Positions 9,184 to 17,716 of a stretch of 62,966 bases of DNA are shown here, piece after piece. The position numbers and the translations under genes are program-made. Positions within the stretch are counted from its first letter, which is position 1. Each line of letters opens with the position of its first letter. The DNA comes from Syntrophaceae bacterium UBA2210 (lineage in GTDB: Bacteria; Desulfobacterota; Syntrophia; Syntrophales; UBA2210): positions 86,481 through 149,446 of the forward strand of contig DCUQ01000044.1 of the NCBI GenBank assembly GCA_002327865.1, given 5' to 3'. The notes beneath the pieces are model-generated. The model saw nothing but the letters and a program-made list of their open reading frames with translations, did no database searches and had not been told where the DNA came from.

Positions 9184-10428
9184 ATGAAAAGATTTTTTGA
9201 CGACAGGGAAATCAGATCGATACAGCGAAGGGAAGAAGACAACAATCTGAGATTGTCCGCGATGGTCGAGTCGGGCTATCGCCGTTCCGGAAGGGTCAGA
9301 GAGATATTCGACGGTCTCGAGCTGCGGCCATCGGATGTCGTTTCCGTGAACGATCTTGATAAACTGCCGGTAATCTCACGCGAAGAGGTGGCAGAGCTGG
9401 AACGGCGAGATCCTCCTTTCGGAGGGTTTTGCGATGAAACCGCCGATATCGACAGGATATTTACATCGCCGGGGCCCGTCTATGAGCCGCACCTCGGAGA
9501 GAACGAACTGTGGGGCAGGGGGTATTTCGCGGCGGGATTTCGCGAGGGCGACCGGGTGCTCAACACGTTTTCATACCACATGGTGGCCGCCGGACTGACA
9601 TTTCATGAAGGCCTCAGGTCTGCAGGGGCTACCGTGATCCCGTCTGGAACATCGGGTACCGAAACGCAGGTCCAGTTGATCCGGGATCTGAAGGTCACCG
9701 GATATACCGGCACGCCGAGCTTCCTTATCGCCATTATAAACAAAGCGGAGGAGATGGGGTATGATTTCAGGCGTGATTTCGGCCTCAGAAGGGCATGTTT
9801 CGTTGCCGAACCTCTTCAACCGTCACTAAGAATGCGGTTTGAAGATGAATACGGAATTGATACATATCAGATGTACGGGGCCACCGAAGTCGGAGACATC
9901 GCATACGAATGTCCGGAGAAAGCCGGATGGCATATCTGCGAAGACGTAATTGTCGAGATTGTGGACCCGTCGACGGGCAAATGTGTCGAACCTGGAAAAC
10001 TGGGCGAGGTCGTGGTAACCAGGCTTAATGATCTTTTTTTTCTGTTTCGGTTCGGAACCGGAGACCTTTCCAGCATCATCGAAGCGGAATGCGCCTGCGG
10101 AAGAACAGCCGGCAGACTTTCGGGTATTGCCGGGAGGGTAGGCGAAGCGGTCAAGGTCAGGGGAATGTTCGTGGCGCCGAGCCAGATTATGAGGGTGAAA
10201 GCTGCGTTCCCCGATATCAGGTTTCAGGTGATTGTAACAAGAGAAGCGTATCGTGATCTTCTTACGGTCATGGTTATGGATGATGAGCACTATAAATCGG
10301 TCGATAACACCCATTTCGGCAAGGTGTTCAGCGAAATCTGTGCCGTAAGGATAGACAGGATCGAAACGGTGGAAGGTATCCTGCCCGACACGGACACCCC
10401 CATTATCGACAGGAGGGAATGGGACTAA
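9184..10428 (+). CDS. PaaK-like phenylacetate-CoA ligase family protein
   Basis: This is a second adenylate-forming enzyme at the end of the transporter operon, related to phenylacetate-CoA ligase. I chose the ATG at 9184, preceded by AAAGAGG, over an upstream TTG at 9157, which leaves 414 residues. Family features are YGATEVGDIAYECPE, RFGTGDLSS and the C-terminal CGRTAGRLSGIAGRVGEAVKVRG. The phosphate-binding loop, usually SSGTTGKP, is degenerate here (TSPGPVYEP), without the usual Thr-Gly-Lys pattern, so ATP-dependent activity is not certain. Aromatic or other organic acids are the likely substrates. Confidence 0.8.
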   Translation: MKRFFDDREIRSIQRREEDNNLRLSAMVESGYRRSGRVREIFDGLELRPSDVVSVNDLDKLPVISREEVAELERRDPPFGGFCDETADIDRIFTSPGPVYEPHLGENELWGRGYFAAGFREGDRVLNTFSYHMVAAGLTFHEGLRSAGATVIPSGTSGTETQVQLIRDLKVTGYTGTPSFLIAIINKAEEMGYDFRRDFGLRRACFVAEPLQPSLRMRFEDEYGIDTYQMYGATEVGDIAYECPEKAGWHICEDVIVEIVDPSTGKCVEPGKLGEVVVTRLNDLFFLFRFGTGDLSSIIEAECACGRTAGRLSGIAGRVGEAVKVRGMFVAPSQIMRVKAAFPDIRFQVIVTREAYRDLLTVMVMDDEHYKSVDNTHFGKVFSEICAVRIDRIETVEGILPDTDTPIIDRREWD

Positions 10429-10464
10429 CGGGGATCGTTTTTATTGATGAGATGATAATGGAAA

Positions 10465-10497
10465 GGGGGTGTGTTTTGTAACACACCCCCTCTTTTT
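10465..10497. terminator. Terminator between the PaaK-like gene and the convergent adhesin gene
   Basis: GGGGGTGTGTT (10465-10475) and AACACACCCCC (10480-10490) form a perfect 11-bp stem with a TTGT loop. A TCTTTTT tail follows on the plus strand. On the minus strand the flank is CCATTATC-like, so termination is strongest for the plus-strand operon. Confidence 0.9.
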
Positions 10498-10515
10498 ATC
10501 GAAAAGCCTGTAATC

Positions 10516-12672
10516 TTAAAAACTCAAGCCGATACCGGCGTTGATCGTGGCGGTACTGTCACAGTATCCCATGCCGGCTGTTACGGAAACATGCTGACCA
10601 AGATACATTTTCGCTCCGGCCGCGATCGCGTCTTCGCCCCTGAAATTGCCGTATCCAAGGCCGATCGAGAAAGTCTTACCCGGGACCGGGTCCGGAATGG
10701 CCGCCAGGGCCGCAACAGACGCAACGCCCGCGTCGATTCTGTCCTCAAGCTTCCAATACTGTCTCATATTGACGGCATCATAATCGTCGACACCGTCTGC
10801 CACCCCTGTTACCTTAGCAGGGCCGCCTGTCTCGATATTCTGGAAAGTAGCTCCTGTATCATCGAGTGTTAGTGATGTTGAAGTCGTTCCGCCGGTCAGA
10901 GTAGTCGTATGAGCTTCCTGATCGACAGTCAATCCATGGCCATCGGCAGTCAGCACAGTTGCCTGGGTATCCGTGGCTGTAATGGTCGAGCCGTCGGTTA
11001 CGCCCATCGTAGCCTGGTCTTCGGATACCGCCACGGCGGCATTGCCACCGCCGGTCATTGTGCTTTGCGTTGTGCCCACTATCAGGTTGGTGTCGGCACT
11101 GATATTGTTGGTGCCGGTAGTGGCATTGGCCGTCAGGTTGTTTGTTCCGTTCGCGCCCATCGCTTCAATTGTATTCGACTGATCGCCCGCGTTGGCCGAC
11201 ATGTTATTACTCCCGGCGGTTGCTTCGATCATGTTATCGCCGGTAGTCGCCCTGATCGTGTTGCCGGTACCGCCGGTTATTGTATTGCTGCCGTTGGTAG
11301 CCGTGATCGTGTTACCGGCGTCTGAGGTGATTTCGTTTGTTCCGCCCGTGGCGTTTGCCAGCATCTGGTTCGACGAATTATCGTCTCCGCCGATCACCAC
11401 GGATGTTGTCGTGCCGTCGTTCGTGGCGTCAAGCACGGTAATCTCGGAAGTCGATGACGTGCCGACACCCAGAGTAGCCTGACTGTCCGCCAGCGTCAGT
11501 GAAGAAGAATTGGTTCCGCCTGTCAGGGTGGTCGTGTTGGTTGTCTGATCGACAGTCAATCCATGGCCATCTTCAGTCAGTACAGTTACCTGTGTATCAG
11601 TAGCGGTAATGGTCGATCCGCCGGTTACACCCATACTTGCGCTGTCAGTAAGTAGCATTACAGTGGTATTGCTGCCTGTCACTGAAGTGCCTCTTGTGCC
11701 GACAATAATGCTGGTCAAACCGGTCATCGTGTTAGCTGATGTTCCGGCGTTCCCGATTGTATTCACTGAAGCAGCCGTACCAACGCCTATGTTGTTTATA
11801 GGTGCTTCGATATTGTTTGCGCCTGCGGCCGTAATTGCATTATCGCCGTAAGTCGCAGTCATCAGGTTACTGCTGGCCGTGAGAACGTTTCCCCGTATCG
11901 CCTCGATATAATTAACTCCGCCCGCGGCATTCGCCTGAATATAATTAGATGCGTTATCGTCTCCACCAATTACCACTGACGTTGTCGTTCCGTTATTGGT
12001 GGCGTTAATAACGGTGATTTCGGATGTCGACGCCGTTCCAACACCAAGTGTCGCGTAATCATCCGCCAGTGTCAGGGTTGAAGAATTGGTTCCGCCGGTC
12101 AGGGTCGTAATATCGGTTGTCTTATCGATCGTCAAGCCATGGCCGTCGGCGGTCGTCAAGGTAATCATGTCCGCATCAATAATCAGACCATCACCGTTGT
12201 AAGTCTTTGCCCAAAGCTCATCATCTGTGGCAGTCACTATCGAGCCACCATTCACGCCTATCGCCGCTATGTCGGTGGCCACCGCTACCACGGCATTGCC
12301 ACCACCGGTCATTTGGCTAAGGTAAGTACTTTCAATGTAGTTCGCATGACCTGTCATAGTGTTATCTGACGTTCCGGCGGTTCCGATCGTATTAGTTGTT
12401 CCTTCAGCCGTCAAGTTGCCCGTAACGCCAAGAGTGTTGCCAAGTGTCGTTGCACCGGTTACGCCAAGAGTGCCGCCGACTATAGTATCACCTGTTACGT
12501 CAACATTACCCGTATTGGTTATGTTACCCGTATTGGTTATGTTACCCGTATTGGTTATGTTACCCGTATTGGTTATGTCCCCCGCCCATGCCTGATTGAC
12601 AAAAACCCCCATAATTAAGAAAACGAGGAAAATTGTAATCAGTCTTTTAAAAAAAATCCTCTGATTTTCCAT
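10516..12672 (-). CDS. YadA-like trimeric autotransporter adhesin, low-complexity passenger
   Basis: The 718-residue protein is a probable trimeric surface adhesin. A signal peptide ends near NQAWA-GD (residue 30). Next comes a tandem GNITNT repeat, then about 550 residues very rich in Thr, Gly, Asn, Asp and Ser and nearly without aromatic residues. At least two long modules are repeated (GGTNSSxLTLAD, then STSEITV, then TSVVIGGDDN), and a third copy is truncated. The C-terminus has a neck-like VADGVDDYDAVNMRQYWKLEDRI, written here as its key part AVNMRQYW, then a YadA-type anchor (FSIGLGYGNFRGEDA, ending AGIGLSF). The terminal Phe fits outer-membrane insertion. A GGGGGAGG ribosome site precedes the ATG. 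Confidence 0.85.
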   Translation of the reverse strand: MENQRIFFKRLITIFLVFLIMGVFVNQAWAGDITNTGNITNTGNITNTGNITNTGNVDVTGDTIVGGTLGVTGATTLGNTLGVTGNLTAEGTTNTIGTAGTSDNTMTGHANYIESTYLSQMTGGGNAVVAVATDIAAIGVNGGSIVTATDDELWAKTYNGDGLIIDADMITLTTADGHGLTIDKTTDITTLTGGTNSSTLTLADDYATLGVGTASTSEITVINATNNGTTTSVVIGGDDNASNYIQANAAGGVNYIEAIRGNVLTASSNLMTATYGDNAITAAGANNIEAPINNIGVGTAASVNTIGNAGTSANTMTGLTSIIVGTRGTSVTGSNTTVMLLTDSASMGVTGGSTITATDTQVTVLTEDGHGLTVDQTTNTTTLTGGTNSSSLTLADSQATLGVGTSSTSEITVLDATNDGTTTSVVIGGDDNSSNQMLANATGGTNEITSDAGNTITATNGSNTITGGTGNTIRATTGDNMIEATAGSNNMSANAGDQSNTIEAMGANGTNNLTANATTGTNNISADTNLIVGTTQSTMTGGGNAAVAVSEDQATMGVTDGSTITATDTQATVLTADGHGLTVDQEAHTTTLTGGTTSTSLTLDDTGATFQNIETGGPAKVTGVADGVDDYDAVNMRQYWKLEDRIDAGVASVAALAAIPDPVPGKTFSIGLGYGNFRGEDAIAAGAKMYLGQHVSVTAGMGYCDSTATINAGIGLSF
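12505..12580 (-). repeat. Tandem 18-bp repeat in the adhesin gene
   Basis: About four copies of an 18-bp unit (plus-strand reading TTACCCGTATTGGTTATG) encode GNITNT repeats just after the signal peptide. Since the unit is a multiple of three, a change in copy number alters length but keeps the frame. Confidence 0.85.
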
Positions 12673-12707
12673 AATTGCCTCCCCCTTTCATTTTTTCCGT
12701 TTAGTTA

Positions 12708-13298
12708 TTATTGCAGAATCTCTTTCTTTATGACCACGCACCCCTTACCCGCGGGCATCAAGAATACTTTCACCGCTCCGCCGTCGAGCAGGATGATGTT
12801 TTTCTTGAGCACGCTTTTTTGCTGCAAGTTTTTGAAGACTGTTTTCTGTAACTCTTTTGGTGTCTTATCGACATACTGGACGGTATCGTACACGGCGTCG
12901 TTATTCGGGAAAAAGCTGGCGCTCGCGTAGATTATTGAATCGTCGGGCGGTAAAATCTCGAATGAAGTGGAAAACACATGCTGATCCGGCTGGCTTTTCG
13001 CGGGTGAAATGAGTACGCCGCTCTGAGTGTTTGCGGTAAGAAAGGTTGTAACCTGGTTGATTCGCTTGATGCCGGATAAAATTCCGAGTTTCACTGCTGC
13101 TTGTGTTACCGGGTTTACCGATGCATTGGCGGGTTGTGTCAGTACGGGTCCCGGGACCGTTTTATTGGCAGGGTCGCTCTTCTGCCCGGGAGTCTCGGCG
13201 AAAGCCGAAGGTATGCAAATACCTAAAAAGATTACCAGACTTGTAAGGTAAAACCAGTATCTACATGAACAGACAAAGGTACACCTTTCTTTATCCAT
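12708..13298 (-). CDS. Secreted protein of unknown function upstream of the adhesin
   Basis: I do not recognise a family. The 196-residue protein has a long N-terminal signal sequence (hydrophobic segment YLTSLVIFLGICIPSAFAE at about residues 17-35) and so should be exported. The mature part has a Pro/Lys/Asn linker and then mixed alpha/beta sequence. It lies 35 bp upstream of the adhesin gene on the same strand with a good promoter in front, so the two are probably co-transcribed. A role in surface assembly or display is possible but is only inferred from position. Confidence 0.7.
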   Translation of the reverse strand: MDKERCTFVCSCRYWFYLTSLVIFLGICIPSAFAETPGQKSDPANKTVPGPVLTQPANASVNPVTQAAVKLGILSGIKRINQVTTFLTANTQSGVLISPAKSQPDQHVFSTSFEILPPDDSIIYASASFFPNNDAVYDTVQYVDKTPKELQKTVFKNLQQKSVLKKNIILLDGGAVKVFLMPAGKGCVVIKKEILQ

Positions 13299-13358
13299 TT
13301 CACGCCCCCCTATCTACTGTTAAACAGTTCACATATTCTCTATGAAACCGCTCACACG

Positions 13359-13388
13359 TTTATATGTCAACCTGCGAGTCCCTGTCAA
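13359..13388 (-). promoter_or_regulatory. Sigma-70 type promoter for the secreted protein-adhesin operon
   Basis: Read on the minus strand, a perfect TTGACA (13388-13383) is followed after 18 bp by TATAAA (13364-13359). The start codon of the first gene is about 60 bp downstream. Confidence 0.6.
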
Positions 13389-13529
13389 GGCATGTTTGCC
13401 GGTTCCGTGAAAAAATGGATGCTGTTTGGAGTGTTAAGCGCGGACCGGCCGGCGGAATACCAACCGGGTGGTGAAGACGGTTCCGGTTCCAAGGAACTTG
13501 AAAGGAGAGAAGTGGATATCCCCCTGGCT

Positions 13530-15251
13530 CTACCCTGTCACCGCGTCCTTCATCTTAAGCTGTATACAGCTGTTCCCGTTCCAGCGGTTTATCTGGGGAG
13601 TGAAGGCTATATCCGCCGTAGCCCCCGCCAGGATGGGGGACAAATGCCCGTAGTTGAACCATATGGTGTCGTAATTCGCGTTATCTTCTTCCGCGCGCAT
13701 TTTTAGGTGATTGTTTCCCACAACCATAGGGGATGATATAGTTACGTTTTTCGCGCAGAGAACGGGTTCGGGGTTCATGTTTCCAAACGGGGCTAGAAGT
13801 TCGATCTGGGAGATGAGGTTGTAATCTATCTCGTTAAAGCGGCACAGGGCGTCTATCACGGTTTCCGGCGCCGGGTTTTTGTCGCCGATCGCTTTCCGTA
13901 CCGCCTTGCTCAATTTTCTGGAGAATATCCCGATATTCTCTTCCCGTATGGATATCCCGGCGGCGTACCTGTGTCCGCCATACGAAAGCAGCAGCGAGGA
14001 ACAGTCCATGTCGAGACCGTCATACAGGTTGAATTCGCGAATGCTTCTGCCCGACCCCTTACCTATGCCGTCTTTTATACTGATCAGTACGACGGGCTTG
14101 TAATACTTGTCCACAAGACGTGAAGCCACGATGCCTATGACCCCGGGATGCCATTCGCAGGACGCAAATACCAGTGAGTTCTTCTTATGAATGTCAACCG
14201 TCGCATCTATCGTATCGACGATCTCGTCGAGGATGGTTCTTTCCAGTTCCTGACGTTCCCTGTTATATGCGTCGAGACGCCGGGCAAGCAAGGCCGCTTC
14301 TTCCTCGTCCTTTGTCAGTAAGAGTTCCACGGCGTCTTCCGGGGCACCTATTCTGCCCGCCGCATTGATGCGGGGAATAAGTCTGAATGCGGCCGATTCG
14401 GAACTGAGGGATTCTTTTCCCATATCGCTTATCGCCATCAGCGCTTTGAGCCCGGCTCTTCCGGTAGTGTTTGCGACGGAGAGTCCTATTTTCGAGATAA
14501 CCCTGTTCTCGTCGAGTAGCGGTACGATATCCGCTATGGTGCCTATGGCAACCAGATCCAGGTAATCCCTGAGATTTGGAAATTTCCCGTCTTTCCAGAA
14601 TCCCGCATTGCGCAATCTACCGCGAAGAGCGATCAGGAGATTGAAGGCGATTCCCACACCGGCGAGAAATTTGAACGGAAATGAACAATCGCTCCGATGC
14701 GGGTTTATTACCGCGCTGCACTCGGGCAGAATTTCCGGGACTTCATGATGATCCGTTACGATAACATCGATTCCGGAGGAGACAGCGTATGCTATTTCTT
14801 CGCGATTAGAGATACCGCAGTCGACGGTTATGACGAGGTTTGTTCCGTTCTCTTTGAATCGATCGATTGCTTCCCTGCTGAGACCGTATCCTTCTTCAAT
14901 TCTTCCAGGGATGTAATAGGTGACGTCGTCATGGATTTCCCTGAGAAAGTTTACGAGAATTGCCGTGGATGTGATCCCGTCGGCATCGTAATCCCCGTAA
15001 ACGACAATCTTTTCTTTTCCATAGATCGCGGCTGTCAGCCGCTCGACAGCCTTTTCCATGTCTTTCATGAGAAAGGGATTATGTAACTGCTCGAGGGAAG
15101 GAAAGAGGAACCGCTTGGCATCATCCGGGTTCGTTATGCCCCGGTTAACCAGTATCTGTGACATAATGGGGTTGATTTTCAGCTCCCCGGTCAGGAGAGA
15201 TTGGGCTTCTGATGTGGTATCCGGAAGTTTCCAGCGGGTGATAGGCAACAT
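13530..15251 (-). CDS. recJ: RecJ, single-strand-specific 5'-3' exonuclease
   Basis: RecJ degrades single-stranded DNA 5' to 3' in recombination and mismatch repair. The DHH-family motifs are present: YGDYDADG at residues 85-92, VDCG, and TDHHE with DHH at 167-169. The C-terminal DHHA1-type motif GSGRSIREF is followed by SYGGHRYAAG. I chose the ATG at 15251 (MLPITRW) because family members start there; an upstream in-frame start at 15338 would add 29 residues without family support. This gives 573 residues, the usual size. It is transcribed divergently from the small gene at 15363. Confidence 0.93.
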   Translation of the reverse strand: MLPITRWKLPDTTSEAQSLLTGELKINPIMSQILVNRGITNPDDAKRFLFPSLEQLHNPFLMKDMEKAVERLTAAIYGKEKIVVYGDYDADGITSTAILVNFLREIHDDVTYYIPGRIEEGYGLSREAIDRFKENGTNLVITVDCGISNREEIAYAVSSGIDVIVTDHHEVPEILPECSAVINPHRSDCSFPFKFLAGVGIAFNLLIALRGRLRNAGFWKDGKFPNLRDYLDLVAIGTIADIVPLLDENRVISKIGLSVANTTGRAGLKALMAISDMGKESLSSESAAFRLIPRINAAGRIGAPEDAVELLLTKDEEEAALLARRLDAYNRERQELERTILDEIVDTIDATVDIHKKNSLVFASCEWHPGVIGIVASRLVDKYYKPVVLISIKDGIGKGSGRSIREFNLYDGLDMDCSSLLLSYGGHRYAAGISIREENIGIFSRKLSKAVRKAIGDKNPAPETVIDALCRFNEIDYNLISQIELLAPFGNMNPEPVLCAKNVTISSPMVVGNNHLKMRAEEDNANYDTIWFNYGHLSPILAGATADIAFTPQINRWNGNSCIQLKMKDAVTG

Positions 15252-15362
15252 GTTTTTCCCGTCATGACAAGATTGATCGAGAAATATAGTAGAGCCGTCA
15301 TGTTGTGTCAAGGAAGGATTTATTTCTTGATGTTTCAAGAGCCTGATGTTACGACAGGCAGC

Positions 15363-15596
15363 ATGAAAGAAGAAGGTGTGGTAAAAAGGAATCTGATATT
15401 AAACCGAAGGGAGGTTTCGTATCTCAAATATATTCTGGAAGGATATGAAGGCCTTGCGACCGTCACAACCGTGGACAGGGAAAAGTCGATAGTGCAACTT
15501 TCCATAATGCCTGATTTCGTTTGTGATGTGGAAGAAATAATAGAGGCCTTGGGGAAAGAAATAGACATCTGTGTGATGAATGGAGGAGAAAGATAA
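15363..15596 (+). CDS. Small DUF4911-like protein
   Basis: A 77-residue protein starts at ATG 15363. Its features are RNLILNRREVSYLKYILEGYEGLATVT and an acidic C-terminal half (key residues only: Arg/Asn at the start, KYILEGYEG core). This resembles the small DUF4911 family found beside other housekeeping genes in Desulfobacterota, which has no known function. A start at 15264 would overlap the recJ start region and add low-quality sequence. The stop codon overlaps the next ATG by 1 nt. Confidence 0.6.
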   Translation: MKEEGVVKRNLILNRREVSYLKYILEGYEGLATVTTVDREKSIVQLSIMPDFVCDVEEIIEALGKEIDICVMNGGER

Positions 15597-16012
15597 TGAA
15601 ACGATTGTTCACCTGCTTTTTGATCATGTTGTGTATTCCCTTTATGATGGGTATGGGTTCTTCCTTTTCCGGGAGTGATTCGCCGGACAAGGTCCCGGTT
15701 ACCGAGAAGAAGTTCAGTGCCGTTTTTGTAGATCAGATGGATATCGTCAGCAGATGTACGGATATCAGCATAGAGGGGAAAACATTTCTCGAGGGGAAAA
15801 AGGGGGAGGGTACCTACACTATTCCATTCGGAGCGATAGGAAGTATAGACTTCTTTATGAAAGACGGTAAACTCAAAGGAGTCGTACTTCTTAAAGATAA
15901 CAGCAGAGAAGAATTGATGCTAAATAAAGATCACAGAGCGTATGGCAGGACGCACCACGGAACATTTCAGATACACATTTCGGATCTGAAAAAGATGATT
16001 ATCGGGGAATAG
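15596..16012 (+). CDS. Exported protein of unknown function
   Basis: A 138-residue protein with an N-terminal signal sequence (MKRLFTCFLIMLCIPFMMG). There is no clear lipobox Cys placement. The mature part is a compact beta-rich domain (TYTIPFGAIGSIDFF, then GVVLLKDNS, and a C-terminal HGTFQIHISDLKKM). I do not recognise the family. It is coupled to the preceding gene (TAATG), with GGAGGAG as ribosome site, and a hairpin follows at 16041. Confidence 0.65.
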   Translation: MKRLFTCFLIMLCIPFMMGMGSSFSGSDSPDKVPVTEKKFSAVFVDQMDIVSRCTDISIEGKTFLEGKKGEGTYTIPFGAIGSIDFFMKDGKLKGVVLLKDNSREELMLNKDHRAYGRTHHGTFQIHISDLKKMIIGE

Positions 16013-16040
16013 CTTTTAATTGACGTAATCGACAACGATA

Positions 16041-16064
16041 TTCGCCCGGCGGTTGCCGGGCGAA
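16041..16064. terminator. Hairpin between convergent genes (exported protein and rpmB)
   Basis: TTCGCCCGGC and GCCGGGCGAA form a perfect 10-bp stem around GGTT. No strong T-tract follows on either strand, so terminator function is probable but not textbook. Confidence 0.55.
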
Positions 16065-16091
16065 CGGATGACGTGTGTTAGTGTTATTATT

Positions 16092-16289
16092 TTAAACAGC
16101 CTTTTTGACAGCCCCGGAACGCAGACACCGCGTACAGACCTTCATTCTCTTTATCGCTCCGGTATCCGGATCTACGATTCGAAGTTTCTGAAGGTTGGGA
16201 TACCAGACCTTCTTTGTCTTGTTGTGAGCATGACTCACGCTGTTTCCTACAACAGGCCCTTTGCCGCAGACCTCGCAAAATCGGGACAT
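16092..16289 (-). CDS. rpmB: 50S ribosomal protein L28
   Basis: A structural protein of the large ribosomal subunit. It has 65 residues and begins [20 protein letters not shown], the typical L28 start. Cys pairs at CEVC and CTRC make the zinc-binding (C+) form. It stands alone rather than with rpmG. Confidence 0.95.
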   Translation of the reverse strand: MSRFCEVCGKGPVVGNSVSHAHNKTKKVWYPNLQKLRIVDPDTGAIKRMKVCTRCLRSGAVKKAV

Positions 16290-16405
16290 AATAAACTCCT
16301 TTCAGAAAAATCAGGTTGCTTCCTAAACCATATCGGGGATTTTTGCAAGTATTTTTTGAAATTGTTTCGATTTTTAAATTCGAACCGGGGGACACGGACG
16401 GAATG

Positions 16406-17716
16406 CTATTCATTCCTCATCGATACCGGTTGTCCCGTTGCTTCGAGAACCCGCATCCACAGGTTTCCCCGGATGTCGACCTTTCTGCGGAACATCACCG
16501 CTTCGATCGGAAGATGGACATACTCTCCATTGTAAAGACCGACCACCATTCCGGTTTTACCCGCCATTCCGGCATGCACTGCGAGCTGTCCGAGAAGTTC
16601 ACAGTATATGCTGTCACTCGCGTTGGCAGGAACGCTTCGTATGGTATAACTGGGATCGATATACTTGAGATTGATCTCCTCTTTCGTCTTTTTGAAATAT
16701 TCTTCTATCTTTGTTTTGAGGTATATTCCTATATCGTGAAGCTTTCTGTTACCCGATGCATCGGTCTGATAAGGATCATCGTAAGCGCAGAGATCCTGAC
16801 CGGCGCCTTCCGCTATAAGTATGACGGCATGTTTTCTGGTATGGAGGCGTTTTTTCAGCACATCCAGAAGCCCTCTTTCTCCTTCCAGATCGAAAGGGAC
16901 TTCGGGTATGAGGACGAAATTAACGTCGTTCTGGGCTAGAACGGCATTCAGGGCGATGTAACCCGACTCTCTTCCCATTATTTTTACCAGGCCGATGCCC
17001 GTAGGCGCGCCTTTTGCCTCGACGTGAGCGCACTGTATCGCATTTACCACCATGGAGATCGCCGTATCGAATCCGAAGCTTTTGTCGATCAGATTCAAAT
17101 CGTTGTCTATGGTTTTGGGTATGCCGATGACACTTATCTTCCTGCCCCTTTTGTTTATCTCTTCCGTTATGCGCTTGGCCGCCTTCATTGTGCCGTCGCC
17201 GCCGACGCAGAAAAATATGTCGATGTTCATCCGGCACAAGTTGTCGACTATTTCTCCTATATCCTGGCTTCCGCGGGACGAGGAAAGTATGGTTCCGCCC
17301 AGCGTATGTATGTCTTTGACTTTTTCCGGGGTTAAATTGATTATTTCATGTCCGTACTTTGGTATAAGGCCCTGGAAGCCGTAGCGTATGCCTTTGATGC
17401 TCCTGACGCCGTAGCGAAAATGAAGTCCCATTACCACTGCCCGTATCACATTATTTATTCCAGGGCATAGACCCCCGCACGTAACGATAGCGGCATTTGT
17501 CTTGCGAGGGTCGAAATACAGAATTTCCCTCGGGCCTGCCAGCTCGACGGAACCGTAAATATTTTTATCCGATGATGGATCATCAGTGTCATAAAGAAAA
17601 TGATCGTAGAGAAGGCGCTTGTTTTCAGGGGTGAAACTTCTCGGCACATCGGGTGACGGAAAGGTCGGTTTTCCCAGCATCTGGATCTTGAAATCGTGCG
17701 ATTCGCTGTTGTTCAT
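16406..17716 (-). CDS. 6-phosphofructokinase, ATP-type signature
   Basis: This enzyme phosphorylates fructose 6-phosphate to fructose 1,6-bisphosphate. The 436-residue protein has TCGGLCPGINNVIR near residue 79, the phosphoryl-donor motif GGDGT at 172-176, the substrate motif PKTIDND at 200-206 and MGRESGYIAL. Gly rather than Asp after GGD is the signature of ATP use in this family, while the Lys of PKTIDND is shared with PPi-type enzymes. The combination is known in the long ATP-PFKs of the plant and trypanosome type. It is the last gene of the purM operon and overlaps the FAD enzyme gene by 4 nt. Confidence 0.88.
   Translation of the reverse strand: MNNSESHDFKIQMLGKPTFPSPDVPRSFTPENKRLLYDHFLYDTDDPSSDKNIYGSVELAGPREILYFDPRKTNAAIVTCGGLCPGINNVIRAVVMGLHFRYGVRSIKGIRYGFQGLIPKYGHEIINLTPEKVKDIHTLGGTILSSSRGSQDIGEIVDNLCRMNIDIFFCVGGDGTMKAAKRITEEINKRGRKISVIGIPKTIDNDLNLIDKSFGFDTAISMVVNAIQCAHVEAKGAPTGIGLVKIMGRESGYIALNAVLAQNDVNFVLIPEVPFDLEGERGLLDVLKKRLHTRKHAVILIAEGAGQDLCAYDDPYQTDASGNRKLHDIGIYLKTKIEEYFKKTKEEINLKYIDPSYTIRSVPANASDSIYCELLGQLAVHAGMAGKTGMVVGLYNGEYVHLPIEAVMFRRKVDIRGNLWMRVLEATGQPVSMRNE

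Noticed and set aside
12505..12580. 18-bp tandem repeats as a CRISPR array
   Set aside because: The units are direct and contiguous without spacers, lie in frame inside a coding region, and encode a simple peptide repeat.
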